NCBI RefSeq assembly: GCF_014054985.1
Contig: NZ_CP059569.1
Location: 992,001-1,056,000 of the forward strand
Direction: 5' to 3'
DNA: 64,000 nt
Source: Kingella oralis
GTDB taxonomy: Bacteria; Pseudomonadota; Gammaproteobacteria; Burkholderiales; Neisseriaceae
The position numbers were made by a program, and so were the translations under genes. Under the pieces are notes generated by a model that saw only the letters and a program-made list of their open reading frames with translations, was not told the origin of the DNA and searched no databases. Below, piece after piece: positions 32,536 to 41,539 of this stretch. Numbering within the stretch: position 1 is the stretch's first letter; every line of letters starts with the position of its first letter.

Positions 32536-33081
32536 GTGTGCGTCTCCCTATGAAAATGCAAAATGCCGAGTTTATATTCGGCATTTCTTGGGGGTTTTTG
32601 AGTGGGCAAATTTTACGAATTTTCAGACTGTTTGCATAGCTTGACAAAAATTCTCACATTGTAATTATTTGTTTTATATTGTGATAATGGTGATTTGCTT
32701 GATTGGGGCAGAATAGGGCAATTATCCACAAACAATGTATTTTGAATGGGTTATTCGCGTTTTCAGGCTGCCTGAAAACGGCGGATGTAACAAAAAAGAC
32801 AAACGAAAATGTCCGAGGCAGCCTGAAAATGCAAATTTGCCATTTTGTGCTGTTTTGGGCGTGCGGACGGCAGAAAGATGGCAAGTTGGGGCGGGGGAGG
32901 GCAGGGGCGTTTTCAGGCTGCCGCGATGTGCGCGAGGGGTAGATTGTTGCGGATTATTTGTATGGCGCATTTTTCCAATGCGATTTCTCAAACGCCCGCT
33001 TTGCCCAATAAAGCAGCCTGAAACGTTTTATAATCACGCTTTTTCAGGCTGCTCCATCAGCCCAATCAACAAGGAAACCCG
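32536..33081. other. Divergent nrdA/proA regulatory gap
   Basis: 546 bases with no convincing gene. The nrdA side is AT-rich, has the leader hairpin (32561-32586), and around 32660-32690 holds a CACAATATA half-site that could belong to an NrdR box (weak). The proA side holds several DUS words, including a palindromic two-dialect DUS at 32761-32777, and an inverted arrangement near 33013-33054. Confidence 0.55.
32561..32586 (-). promoter_or_regulatory. Hairpin in the nrdA leader
   Basis: aaatgccga and tcggcattt form a perfect 9-bp stem with an 8-base AT loop, ending 26 bases before the nrdA ATG. It resembles the hup leader hairpin (aatgcccga/tcgggcatt). A GGGAG ribosome site lies between the hairpin and the start. 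Confidence 0.5.
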
Positions 33082-34332
33082 ATGCCACACGCCTACATCC
33101 GCCAAATCGCCCAAGCTACCAAAGCCGCGTTCTACCAAATCGCCCAAGCCGACAGCGCCGCCAAAAACGCCGCCCTGCTGCGCCTTGCCGATTTAATCCA
33201 CGCCAACCAAGCCGCGCTGTTTGCCGCCAATCAACAAGACCTTGCCCACGGCAAACAAAAAGGCTTATCCGAAGCCATGCTGGATCGCCTAAAAATCACC
33301 GAAGGCAGCCTGAAAACCATGATAGAGGGCTTGCATCAAATCGCCGCGCTGCCCGACCCCGTGGGCGAAATGGACGAATTCCGCCTGCGCCCCAACGGTT
33401 TGCGTATCGGCAAAATGCGCGTGCCGCTGGGTGTCATCGGCATTATTTACGAATCGCGCCCTAATGTAACCGTGGATGCCGCTGCACTGTGCTTGAAATC
33501 GGGCAACGCCTGCATCTTGCGCGGCGGCAGCGAGGCATTTCACAGCAATATGGCGTTGGCAAAGCTTATCCAGCAGGCTTTGCGCGAAACGGGGCTGCCT
33601 GAAAACGCCATGTGCTTTGTGGAAAACACCAGCCGCGAAAGCGTGGGCGCGATGCTGCAACTGCCTGATTTAATTGACGTGATTATTCCGCGCGGCGGCA
33701 AATCGCTGGTGGCGCGCATCAGCGCGGAAGCCCGCGTGCCCGTTATCAAGCATCTGGACGGCATCTGCCACATTTATTTGGACGAAACCGCCGACGCGCA
33801 AAAAGCCGTCAACATCGTGTTCAACGCCAAAACCTCGCGCTGCGGCACGTGCAACACGGTGGAAACGCTGCTGGTGCATCAAAACCGCGCCGCCGATTTG
33901 CTGCCCGCCGTTGCCGCCAAGCTCGCCGAAAAGCAAGTGGAACTGCGCGGCTGCGAGCGCACACGCGCCGTGTTGCCCGATATTCAGGCTGCCTGCGATG
34001 AAGATTGGGACACCGAATACCTCGCACTGATTTTGTCCATCAAAATCGTGGACGATTTGAACGCCGCCATCGTCCACATCAACACGCACGGCAGCCACCA
34101 CACCGACACCATCATCACGGAAAACTACACCCGCGCCAACCAGTTTTTGCGCGCGGTGGACAGCGCAAGCGTGATGGTCAATGCCTCCACGCGCTTTGCC
34201 GATGGCTTTGAATACGGCTTGGGCGCGGAAATTGGCATCTCCACCGACAAGATTCATGTGCGCGGCCCCGTGGGCTTGCATGGGCTGACTTCGCAAAAAT
34301 GGGTGGTGCTGGGGGATGGGCAGGTAAGATAG
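33082..34332 (+). CDS. proA: Gamma-glutamyl phosphate reductase
   Basis: 416 residues, normal for ProA. Conserved blocks: RMRVPLGVIGIIYESRPNVTVDAAALCLKSGNACILRGG (here preceded by RIGKM), DVIIPRGGKSLV, IKHLDGICHIYLDE, and the catalytic Cys in KTSRCGTCNTVETLL near residue 256. It reduces gamma-glutamyl phosphate with NADPH in proline synthesis. Its usual partner proB is absent here. AAGGAAACCC before ATG is a good ribosome site. A DUS read as GSLK lies near residue 75 (ITEGSLKTMIEG), and another reads as LPEN near 173. Confidence 0.97.
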   Translation: MPHAYIRQIAQATKAAFYQIAQADSAAKNAALLRLADLIHANQAALFAANQQDLAHGKQKGLSEAMLDRLKITEGSLKTMIEGLHQIAALPDPVGEMDEFRLRPNGLRIGKMRVPLGVIGIIYESRPNVTVDAAALCLKSGNACILRGGSEAFHSNMALAKLIQQALRETGLPENAMCFVENTSRESVGAMLQLPDLIDVIIPRGGKSLVARISAEARVPVIKHLDGICHIYLDETADAQKAVNIVFNAKTSRCGTCNTVETLLVHQNRAADLLPAVAAKLAEKQVELRGCERTRAVLPDIQAACDEDWDTEYLALILSIKIVDDLNAAIVHINTHGSHHTDTIITENYTRANQFLRAVDSASVMVNASTRFADGFEYGLGAEIGISTDKIHVRGPVGLHGLTSQKWVVLGDGQVR

Positions 34333-34336
34333 ATGG

Positions 34337-34373
34337 TTTTCAGGCTGCCTTGGGGGGATGAGGCAGCCTGAAA
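34337..34373. terminator. Inverted DUS pair after proA
   Basis: ttttcaggctgcct and aggcagcctgaaa lie around a 10-base loop, 4 bases after the stop. Confidence 0.6.
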
Positions 34374-34411
34374 CAGGGGTATTGCTCCGTTATTTGCTTA
34401 AACTGTTTTAT

Positions 34412-34455
34412 TTTCAGGCTGCCTAATCATTCTTAATCAACAGGCAGCCTGAAAC
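34412..34455. terminator. Inverted DUS pair after minus-strand small membrane protein
   Basis: ttttcaggctgcct and aggcagcctgaaa lie around about 16 bases, 6 bases beyond the minus-strand stop. Confidence 0.6.
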
Positions 34456-34460
34456 ACTTG

Positions 34461-34628
34461 TTAATCCAACCAAATCTTCAACCCCGCCAATGCTAACGAT
34501 GTCAAGCAAATATAAAATAGTGTTTTCCAAAACGGCTCATCTTCATCATCATTCCAAACATAATGCCACAGCAGCGCAATCAAGCCCTGCGCAAATACAT
34601 ACAAGAATGCCGCGCCAAATGTTTTCAT
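34461..34628 (-). CDS. Small membrane protein, unknown function
   Basis: 55 residues: MKTFGAAFLYVFAQGLIALLWHYVW, a charged turn NDDEDEPFWKT, then a second hydrophobic segment LFYICLTSLALAGLKIWLD. This suggests a two-helix hairpin in the inner membrane with an acidic loop. The start is chosen by GAAAGGCAAAAT upstream; a longer in-frame extension runs through a DUS and was rejected. No family is recognised. A DUS-pair terminator follows on the minus strand, which supports its being a real transcription unit. Confidence 0.6.
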   Translation of the reverse strand: MKTFGAAFLYVFAQGLIALLWHYVWNDDEDEPFWKTLFYICLTSLALAGLKIWLD

Positions 34629-34747
34629 ATTTTGCCTTTCATAACCAAGCCGATTAGGCAGCCTGAAACTCCCGCCGCCCGCAAAATGATACAATCGCCG
34701 CTTTCATTTTATCGCAACCCATCATTGCCGCCCAAAGGAGTATTCCC

Positions 34748-36326
34748 ATGTTATCCCGCAAAAAACTCTGTTTCGCCCTCGCCGCCGCGTTTGCCGCCAG
34801 CAGCGTTCAGGCTGCTGCTTTTAATGCCCAGCAATACGCCCAGCCGATAGCGTGGTTTCCGCGCAATGGGTGAACGCAGGCAAGCTGCCCAGCGACGACC
34901 AAGCCGCGTTCACAGGCGCATCCCGCGCCGCCGCTGATGTGGAATTTGGCGCACATTGCGTGGTGTCGGGCGAGTTGGAAAAGCGCACAGGCGCAGACGG
35001 CAAGCCGTATTACATTGGCTACCAAATGCGGCTGCCTGAAAACTGGAACGGCAAATTTCTGTTTCAAGGCGGTGGCGGCATGGATGGCTTCATCGCCCCC
35101 GCCGTTGGCGCAACGCCCGTGGCAGGCTCAACCGCCACGCCCGCGCTCAAACGCGGCTACGCCGTTGTCAGCATGGATGGCGGGCATCAAGGCGCGGGCG
35201 ACGCATCGTTTGGCGCAGACCAGCAAGCGCGGCTCAATCTTGCCTACCAATCCACAGGCAAAGTAACCCAAGCCGCCAAGCTGCTTATCCGCCAAGCCTA
35301 CCGCGCCGAGCCCAAACACAGCTATTTTATGGGCTGCTCCAACGGCGGGCGCGAAGCCATGCTTGCCGCCATGCGCTATCCCACCGAGTTTGATGGCGTG
35401 GTGGCGGGCAACCCAGGTTTTCGCCTATCACGCGCCGCCATCGCGCAATCATGGGACAACCAGCATTTTCAGGCTGCCGCGCCGAAAAACGCCCAAGGCG
35501 AACGCATTTTTGCCAACGCACTCACGCAACAAGATTTAGATGCCATCGCGCAAGGCGTGCTCAACCGTTGCGATAAAAGCGACGGCTTAAAAAACGCATC
35601 ATCAACGCATGGGAAAGCTGCGATTTCAAACCCGAAATGGTGCAAAACCAAATCGGCAAAGATAAAGTGAAACTGCTGCACGCCATTTTTGATGGCGCAA
35701 AAACCAGCAAAGGCGAGCCCATTTACAGCGGCTGGTTTTACGATGCAGGCATCAACCAAGCAGGCTGGCGCGCTTGGAAACTGGGCGACTCGCAAACTGC
35801 GCAGCCCAACGCCCGCAACATCACACTGGGCGCAGCCAGCTTGCCCAGCTATTTTATGACCCCCTATCAACCGCAGCTCAGCACGTTTGATTTCAATTTT
35901 GACCGCGATGTCGCCAAAACCAACCAAATCGGCGCGTTAAACGATGCCACCAGCACCGACCTTTCCACCTTCCAAGCGCGCGGTGGCAAAATGATTGTTT
36001 TTGAAGGCGTATCCGACCCCGTGTTCTCCGCTGTGGACTTGCGCGATTGGTACAAACAGCTTTTGGCGGACACCCGAAACGCCCGCGACACCGTGCGCCT
36101 GTTTAACGTCCCCGGCATGACCCATTGCGGCGGCGGCAGCGCGTTAGACAATTTTGACCCGCTCACCGCGCTGGAACAATGGCACGACAGCGGCAAAGCC
36201 CCCGAATCCATGCGGGCAACAGGCAAAGCCTTCTCCGCCAAATCGCAACCGCTGTGCGCCTACCCCAAAGTGGCAACCTACACCCACGGCGATGTAAACC
36301 AAGCGGAAAGTTTTGTGTGCCGATAA
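34748..36326 (+). pseudogene. Tannase/feruloyl esterase-family hydrolase, two frameshifts
   Basis: The gene starts MLSRKKLCFALAAAFAASSVQA, a signal peptide with an AAAGGAG ribosome site. Homologous sequence then continues in a second frame from about 34847, and in a third from about 35600 to the stop. Adding one G in the ccgatagcg region (34844-34850) and one A in the six-A run near 35589-35594 restores a single ~526-residue frame. Family features are intact: nucleophile motif FMGCSNGGREAM, acid FEGVSDPVFSAVDLRDWY and catalytic His PGMTHCGGG. Tannase-family enzymes hydrolyse ester bonds of phenolic acids and are usually secreted. Both lesions are single-base losses in short homopolymers, so either recent inactivation or sequence error is possible. 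Confidence 0.8.
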
Positions 36327-36539
36327 GGACGCAAACCGTTTTCAAGCTGCCTCAATGCGTTTTGTCAAGGCAGCCTGAAAACATAAAACATCGCGCAAGC
36401 GCAAGCAACGGTAAACCGCCATCTTGCGTACCGCCATCCATCCGTTCACATCCCGCCCAACTCAAAGGCAGCCTGAAAACCATTCCCCCATGCCCCCCAT
36501 TTCAGGCTGCCCATCTTTAACCACCCCCCAATCCACACC

Positions 36540-37250
36540 ATGAAATCAGAAACCCAACAAGAATTTAAACGCGGCGCAAAAGACTGCATCCCCATCATGA
36601 TAGGCATTGTTCCTTTCGGCTTGATTCTCGGCGCGCAAGCAGGGCAAAAAGGCATGAGCGTGCTGGAAACCACGCTGATGATGGGGCTGAACTTTGCCGG
36701 CGGCTCCGAATTTGCCGCCGTCGGCTTGTGGACATCGCCCTTGCCCGTGCTGCTCATCATCACCATGACCGCCATGATTAACAGCCGCCATATCCTAATG
36801 GGCGCCGCCCTTGTGCCGTATCTGCGCGATTTGCCGCTCAAAAAGCTGCTGCCCGCCTTGTTTGTGATGACAGACGAAAGCTGGGCAATGGGCATCGCCG
36901 ATGCCAAACACCGCCAGCAAGCAGGCTTGCCCCCGTTTAGCTATCCGTATTACATGGGCACGGCCGTTGTGCTGTATGTGATGTGGGTGGGCTGCGGTTT
37001 ACTTGGCTCGTCAATCGGGCCTTTGCTCGGCGACGTTTCCCGCTTCGGCTTCGGCATGGCGTTTCCCGCCGTGTTTTTGGTGCTCGTGCGCGGCATGTGG
37101 CGCGGTTTTCAGGCTGCCAAACCCTGGCTCATCAGCCTTGTTGTCGCCATTATTGTGTACGCCATTGCGCCCAACAGCGGCTGGTATGTCCCCGCAGGCA
37201 CGCTAGCAGGGCTGCTCTTTGCCTACTTCGCCAATGGAGACGCCAAATGA
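36540..37250 (+). CDS. azlC: AzlC family branched-chain amino acid exporter, large subunit
   Basis: 236 residues with about six hydrophobic segments. The N-terminal region FKRGAKDCIPIMIGIVPFGLILGAQA and AINSRHILMGAAL-type block (here MINSRHILMGAALVPYL) are the AzlC signatures; FVMTDESWAMGIA is also conserved. AzlC with AzlD exports branched-chain amino acids (and analogues such as 4-azaleucine) across the inner membrane. The stop overlaps the azlD start by four bases (ATGA), so they form an operon. The AraC-type regulator downstream on the same strand may control it, which is an inference from position only. Confidence 0.93.
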   Translation: MKSETQQEFKRGAKDCIPIMIGIVPFGLILGAQAGQKGMSVLETTLMMGLNFAGGSEFAAVGLWTSPLPVLLIITMTAMINSRHILMGAALVPYLRDLPLKKLLPALFVMTDESWAMGIADAKHRQQAGLPPFSYPYYMGTAVVLYVMWVGCGLLGSSIGPLLGDVSRFGFGMAFPAVFLVLVRGMWRGFQAAKPWLISLVVAIIVYAIAPNSGWYVPAGTLAGLLFAYFANGDAK

Positions 37251-37546
37251 TTAGCTGGGCTTCGTTTTTCACCATCATCGGCATGCTCTGCGTAACCTAT
37301 TCCACCCGCCTGCTCGGCTTTTTCTTGTTAAAAAACAAAACGCTCTCGCCGCGCATGGCACGCACGCTAGAAGCCGCGCCCGCCTGCGTATTGCTATCCG
37401 TTATCGCGCCGCATTTTATTTCCCACAAACCGCATGAACTCATCGCCCTTGCCGTAACCCTGTTTATGGCAGCGCGCTTTTCCATGCTGCCCACGGTAAT
37501 CGTTGCCGTCGCCACATCGGGCATCTTAGGCTGGCTGATGGGGTAG
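37247..37546 (+). CDS. azlD: AzlD family branched-chain amino acid exporter, small subunit
   Basis: 99 residues. Three to four hydrophobic segments; YSTRLLGFFLLKNKTLSPRMARTLEAAPACVLLSVIAP matches AzlD, and HELIALAVTLFMAARFSMLPTVIVAVATSG closes the protein. It forms the transporter with AzlC. The start is the ATG of the ATGA overlap with azlC, with AATGGAGAC as ribosome site; a longer upstream reading of this frame overlaps azlC and was rejected. Confidence 0.9.
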   Translation: MISWASFFTIIGMLCVTYSTRLLGFFLLKNKTLSPRMARTLEAAPACVLLSVIAPHFISHKPHELIALAVTLFMAARFSMLPTVIVAVATSGILGWLMG

Positions 37547-37689
37547 GGCGCATTGGGACAGCCTGAAAACCCCATTCCCGCCAAAAAACGCATTCTCTCC
37601 ACCAAAACGCGCATCGCAGCCACAAACCATTTGTATAACGTTTTCAGGCTGCCTAAAATCCCAGCTCAATCCATTTTCACCCCACAGCC

Positions 37690-38640
37690 ATGACCATCCT
37701 AGACAACCTCATCACCCTAGCCCAAATCACAGGCAGCATAGACGTGCAATGCAGCTTCAACGGCGATTGGTATGTGCGCCACAGCAGCCAGCGCACCCAA
37801 GGCGTCGTGCACATCGTAACCCACGGCACAGGCTATCTAAAACTAGACAACGAAGCCCAAGCCCGCCAATTGCAAGCGGGCGACATCATCTTCTTCCCGC
37901 GCAACGCCGCCCACACGCTCAGCAGCCAAATCGGCTGCAACAACAGCCAACACGCCCCCAGCATCAGCCAGCAAGGCAGCATAACCCACAAGCAAACCAG
38001 CGCCAGCGCCAATGCCGCCCAGCTCAATCTATACTGCGCCCACTTCGCCTACGAAACCCACAACAGCCTGCTGCAAGGGCTGCCTGAAATCATCATTCTC
38101 AACACCCCACACAGCACCACCCAAGCCATCGTTAGCCTTTTGCAATACGAAATCAGCCAAAACGAACACAGCACAACCGCCGCCATCAACGCCCTGTCCA
38201 CCGTATTACTCGTTCACATCCTGCGCACCTATTTAAGCCAAAACGAGCATCAAGCCCCCTTAACAGGCGTGCTCAACGGCTGGCGCGATCGCCGCCTGCG
38301 CAGCGTTGTGCAAGCCGTAACCCAAGAGCCCGGGCGCGACTGGCGCGTAGAAGAACTCGCCGAGCTCGCCAAACTCTCCCGCGCCCAGCTGATGCGCCTT
38401 TTCCGCAGCCAAATGCAAACCAGCCCCCACGCCTTCGTTAGCAGCATGCGCCTACAAAAAGCCGCCATGCTCCTGCGCAACAGCCAAAGCACCATCCTCG
38501 CCGTCGCCCTAGAATCAGGCTACCAATCCGAAACCCACTTTGGCAAAGTGTTCAAAAAACACTACGGCTGCACGCCCAAGCAATACCGCCAACAGCGCAT
38601 CACCGCCGAAACGCTGAAAACAGAAGATTACAGCATTTGA
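37690..38640 (+). CDS. AraC-family transcriptional regulator with cupin domain
   Basis: 316 residues. N-terminal cupin-like sensor (residues ~10-130) includes HIVTHGTGYLKLDNEAQARQLQAGDIIFFPRNAAHTL, matching the Cupin_6/AraC-binding type. An extension rich in Gln/Ser/Asn lies around residues 80-115. The C-terminal double helix-turn-helix is DWRVEELAELAKLSRAQLMRLFRSQMQTSPHAFVSSMRLQKAAMLLRNS..VALESGYQSETHFGKVFKKHYGCTPKQYRQ. It is a DNA-binding regulator of unknown inducer. It follows azlCD by ~140 bases containing a DUS, so it may have its own promoter. The azlCD link is a guess. Confidence 0.9.
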   Translation: MTILDNLITLAQITGSIDVQCSFNGDWYVRHSSQRTQGVVHIVTHGTGYLKLDNEAQARQLQAGDIIFFPRNAAHTLSSQIGCNNSQHAPSISQQGSITHKQTSASANAAQLNLYCAHFAYETHNSLLQGLPEIIILNTPHSTTQAIVSLLQYEISQNEHSTTAAINALSTVLLVHILRTYLSQNEHQAPLTGVLNGWRDRRLRSVVQAVTQEPGRDWRVEELAELAKLSRAQLMRLFRSQMQTSPHAFVSSMRLQKAAMLLRNSQSTILAVALESGYQSETHFGKVFKKHYGCTPKQYRQQRITAETLKTEDYSI

Positions 38641-38664
38641 ATTTTCTTCATTACAACAACGCCA

Positions 38665-38719
38665 AAAGCGTTTTCAGGCTGCCTATCGTGATCACCAATA
38701 GGCAGCCTGAAAACGCTTT
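38665..38719. terminator. Inverted DUS pair, 22-bp stem, between convergent genes
   Basis: aaagcgttttcaggctgcct plus AT is fully complementary to its partner arm (38698-38719). The arms extend well beyond the 12-base DUS on both sides. It serves the AraC regulator and, on the minus strand, the GNAT gene. Confidence 0.75.
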
Positions 38720-38744
38720 ATTCAATTAAATCAAATGGTTTTAT

Positions 38745-39242
38745 TCAAACCGTTTTCCCCAGCAACACAACATCCGCCAGCATCCCATCCAAATCGCACA
38801 CCTCGGGCAGCCGCCCCCAAATCTCAAAGCCCAAGCCACGAAACAGCGCCATGCTCGCCGTGTTGTGCACAAAAATCACCGCAACCAATTTATGCACGCC
38901 TAACGCAGGCGCGCGCCGAATCATCTCGCCCAATAGCCATTTGCCCAAACCCGCCCCGCGATGTTGCGCGTGGATATAAATGCTTACTTCGGCGGTGCGA
39001 TGGTATGCCGCACGCGGATAATAATCGCTTAGGCTCGCCCAAGCCATCAGGCAGCCTGAAACATCGCGCACCACATAAAGCGGACGATTCTCGCGCTGAT
39101 GCGCCACAAACCAAGCCTCGCGTTCGGTAACGGAAACAGGCTGCAAATCCGCCGTAACTTGGCGCGAAGCAATGGTGCTGTTGTAAATTGCCACAATTTC
39201 GGGCAAATCTTCGCACTGCGCCAGCGACAGCGTGTAGTCCAT
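38745..39242 (-). CDS. GNAT N-acetyltransferase, Pat/YncA-like
   Basis: 165 residues. YTLSLAQCEDLPEIVAIYNSTIASRQVTADLQPVSVTEREAWF is the phosphinothricin/MnaT-type N-terminus. The acetyl-CoA loop is HRGAGLGKWLL (Q/RxxGxG/A), and the family's VHNTASMALFRGLGFEIWG follows. Relatives acetylate methionine sulfone or sulfoximine and phosphinothricin; the actual substrate is unknown. The ATG overlaps the last base of the antiporter stop (TGATG), which indicates translational coupling; a GTG one codon earlier is an alternative. The gene shares the transcript of the CPA2 antiporter. Confidence 0.88.
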   Translation of the reverse strand: MDYTLSLAQCEDLPEIVAIYNSTIASRQVTADLQPVSVTEREAWFVAHQRENRPLYVVRDVSGCLMAWASLSDYYPRAAYHRTAEVSIYIHAQHRGAGLGKWLLGEMIRRAPALGVHKLVAVIFVHNTASMALFRGLGFEIWGRLPEVCDLDGMLADVVLLGKTV

Positions 39243-41137
39243 CACGAAATACCCGTTTTCATTTTGGTTTCAGGCACTTCCGTTTGCTCATGCCAATCCA
39301 CCTGCCCATCGTGCAAAATCGTCTGCATCATCGCCTGCGTTTCGCCATCCACCTCGCGCACCACGCTCATCACATTTTCATTGGTAAACAGCGGCAAGCT
39401 CGGGTCATACACTTCCGCCAAACGGTCAGACATATATCTATCCCGCGCAGCATAAAATTTGCTCAACTCACGCGCTTTTTCAGGCGGCATCCCCAGTTTT
39501 TCCAAAGCAATGCGCCCCGCGCGCACTGAAGAATCCGATAGCTCGCGGATAATGTAGCTCGCCCCCGCATGGCGCAAATCATAAGCATGCACACGGTCGT
39601 GCGCCCGCGCAATAATCGGCAGAGTAGGGTAGTGGCGGCGCACATATTCCACCACCGCGGTGGTGTCGCTTTTGCCGTCAATCGCCACAATCAGCAGCTT
39701 CGCGTGCGCCAAACCCGCCGAGCCGAGCAACTCAGGGTCGGTCGCGTCGCCGTAATACGATTTGATGCCCAGCTTCGCCAAGCCTTCCACCATCTCCGCG
39801 TGGTTATCAATCACCGTCGTGTGGTAGCCGCAAGCCGTCAGCATGCTGTTGATGTGCTGCCCAAACCGCCCATGCCCCAGCAAAATCACAGGATTAGCTT
39901 CGTCAATCGTATCGTTTTGACGGCTTTCCTCGTTTTCTTCCTTAATGGCACGCGGCGCAAAAATCTTTTCATAAACAATAAACAACAGCGGCGTTAGCAC
40001 CATCGACAACGCCACCACCAAATTAATGCGGTCCAACACCGTTTTCGGCAAAACATGGTTCGCCTGCGCAATCGACAGCAACACGAAACCAAATTCCCCC
40101 GCCTGCGCCAAACTCAGCGCAAACAGTTTGGTCGCCAATGAAGGCAGCCTGAAAATCTTAGCCAGCAGCCACAGCACCGCAGCCTTCACCAGCAGCAAAG
40201 CCAATGTCATCCCAATAATCGGGAAAAACTTGCTTTGCAAAATCGCAAAATTCATCCCCGCGCCCACCGTGATAAAAAACAGCCCCAAGAAAATCCCCTT
40301 AAACGGCTCCAAACGGCTTTCCATTTCGTGCCGATAAGTGCTGTTTGCCAGCGTAACCCCCGCCACAAAAGCCCCCAGCGCAGGCGACAAGCCCACCAGC
40401 GACATCAGCGTGGCAATGCCCACCACCAAAAGCAGCGTGAACACCGTAAACATCTCGCGCACACGACTTTTGATGATGATGCGAAACATAAACGGCACCA
40501 CATAACGCACCGCCAGCACAATCAGCAAAATCGCCGCTACGCTCACAATCGCCACAATCCAACCGGGCTGATGCGCCAACAAATTGCCAGCCGTATGCCC
40601 GCCTTCCCCTTTTTTCGCAATGCCCGAAGTCGCCAAAAGCGGCATCAACGCCAGCATCGGAATCGCCGCCACGTCTTGAAACAACAACACCGCAAACCCA
40701 GCTTGCCCACCAGCCGTTTGCATCAACTGCTTCTCGTTATACGTTTGCAACACAATCGCCGTGGACGACAACGCCAAAATACAGCCCACCGCCACGCCAA
40801 TTTGCCATTTATAGCCCAAAGCCATAGAGATGCCCGTAATCGCCGCCACCGTCAGCACCACTTGCAAGCCACCCAACCCCAGCAATTTATGCCGCAGTTG
40901 CCACAACATTTTTGGCGCAAGCTCCAAGCCCACCAAAAACAGCATCATTACCACACCAAATTCTGCAACATGTTGAATAGATTCCGCTTCCTTGCCAACA
41001 AAATGTAAAACAGGACCTATTAACATTCCCGCCATTAAGTAGCCCAACACAGAGCCCAAGCCCAATTTTTGCGAGATTAAAACCGCTCCCACAGCAAACG
41101 AAAGATAAATAAAAGCATAAAGAAGAAGCGCAGTCAT
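39242..41137 (-). CDS. CPA2-family cation:proton antiporter with TrkA-N domain (KefB/KefC-like)
   Basis: 631 residues. The N-terminal ~380 residues hold about 12-13 hydrophobic segments, starting LLLYAFIYLSFAVGAVLISQKLGLGSVLGYLMAGMLIGP. VLLFQDVAAIPMLALMPLL is the Gln-Asp signature of Kef/CPA2 proteins. The cytoplasmic part (~400-520) is an RCK/TrkA-N domain with NPVILLGHGRFGQHINSML as the Rossmann nucleotide site and DATDPELLGSAGLAHAKLL. Kef systems exchange K+ for H+ and are gated by glutathione adducts; whether this is a true Kef or a general CPA2 antiporter cannot be decided. It is coupled to the downstream GNAT gene. No KefF/KefG-like ancillary gene is adjacent. Confidence 0.92.
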   Translation of the reverse strand: MTALLLYAFIYLSFAVGAVLISQKLGLGSVLGYLMAGMLIGPVLHFVGKEAESIQHVAEFGVVMMLFLVGLELAPKMLWQLRHKLLGLGGLQVVLTVAAITGISMALGYKWQIGVAVGCILALSSTAIVLQTYNEKQLMQTAGGQAGFAVLLFQDVAAIPMLALMPLLATSGIAKKGEGGHTAGNLLAHQPGWIVAIVSVAAILLIVLAVRYVVPFMFRIIIKSRVREMFTVFTLLLVVGIATLMSLVGLSPALGAFVAGVTLANSTYRHEMESRLEPFKGIFLGLFFITVGAGMNFAILQSKFFPIIGMTLALLLVKAAVLWLLAKIFRLPSLATKLFALSLAQAGEFGFVLLSIAQANHVLPKTVLDRINLVVALSMVLTPLLFIVYEKIFAPRAIKEENEESRQNDTIDEANPVILLGHGRFGQHINSMLTACGYHTTVIDNHAEMVEGLAKLGIKSYYGDATDPELLGSAGLAHAKLLIVAIDGKSDTTAVVEYVRRHYPTLPIIARAHDRVHAYDLRHAGASYIIRELSDSSVRAGRIALEKLGMPPEKARELSKFYAARDRYMSDRLAEVYDPSLPLFTNENVMSVVREVDGETQAMMQTILHDGQVDWHEQTEVPETKMKTGIS

Positions 41138-41539
41138 GCGGGCTGTCCTTAAATAGTGATGTGGTTAAAATGAGAACACAAAGAAAACGCGGAGAACTTG
41201 GTTTGTTTGTGTTTGCAGCCAGAAAAAAAGAATTGGCGCAATTTGTTACCAAGTACCTAGATTTTACACAATTTTCTTGCAAAAAGATAGGTTTCAGGCA
41301 GCCTGAAAAGGACAGAATTGCGTAAGGAAAATGTAAAGATAATTTCCAAACCAAATATTTAACATAATATACATTATTGGAACTTACATACTCATCAAAA
41401 TTTGCAAAAAAACTCTTTAACTCATTGCGAAATAATGATATATTCTCTTTCTATTTTCGCGCGGCAAGTTTATTGGTTGGCGCATCACCTTTTTTCTTTT
41501 TAATTCACTGCAACTAAATCTTTTGGAATACAAAATCTT
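41138..41539. other. AT-rich divergent promoter region
   Basis: 402 bases with no gene. A palindromic two-dialect DUS lies at 41291-41307. The ~200 bases from 41340 are markedly AT-rich compared with the rest of the window. TATATT at 41439-41444 with CTTTAA 18 bases upstream is a weak promoter candidate for pbpG. Confidence 0.5.

Noticed and set aside
32735..33196. Open frame over the nrdA/proA gap
   Set aside because: It is made of DUS repeats and the wrong frame of proA. No ribosome site, no family.
37553..37640. Phase-variable repeats near the AraC gene
   Set aside because: No tandem tract long enough for slipped-strand variation was seen; only DUS words and short runs.
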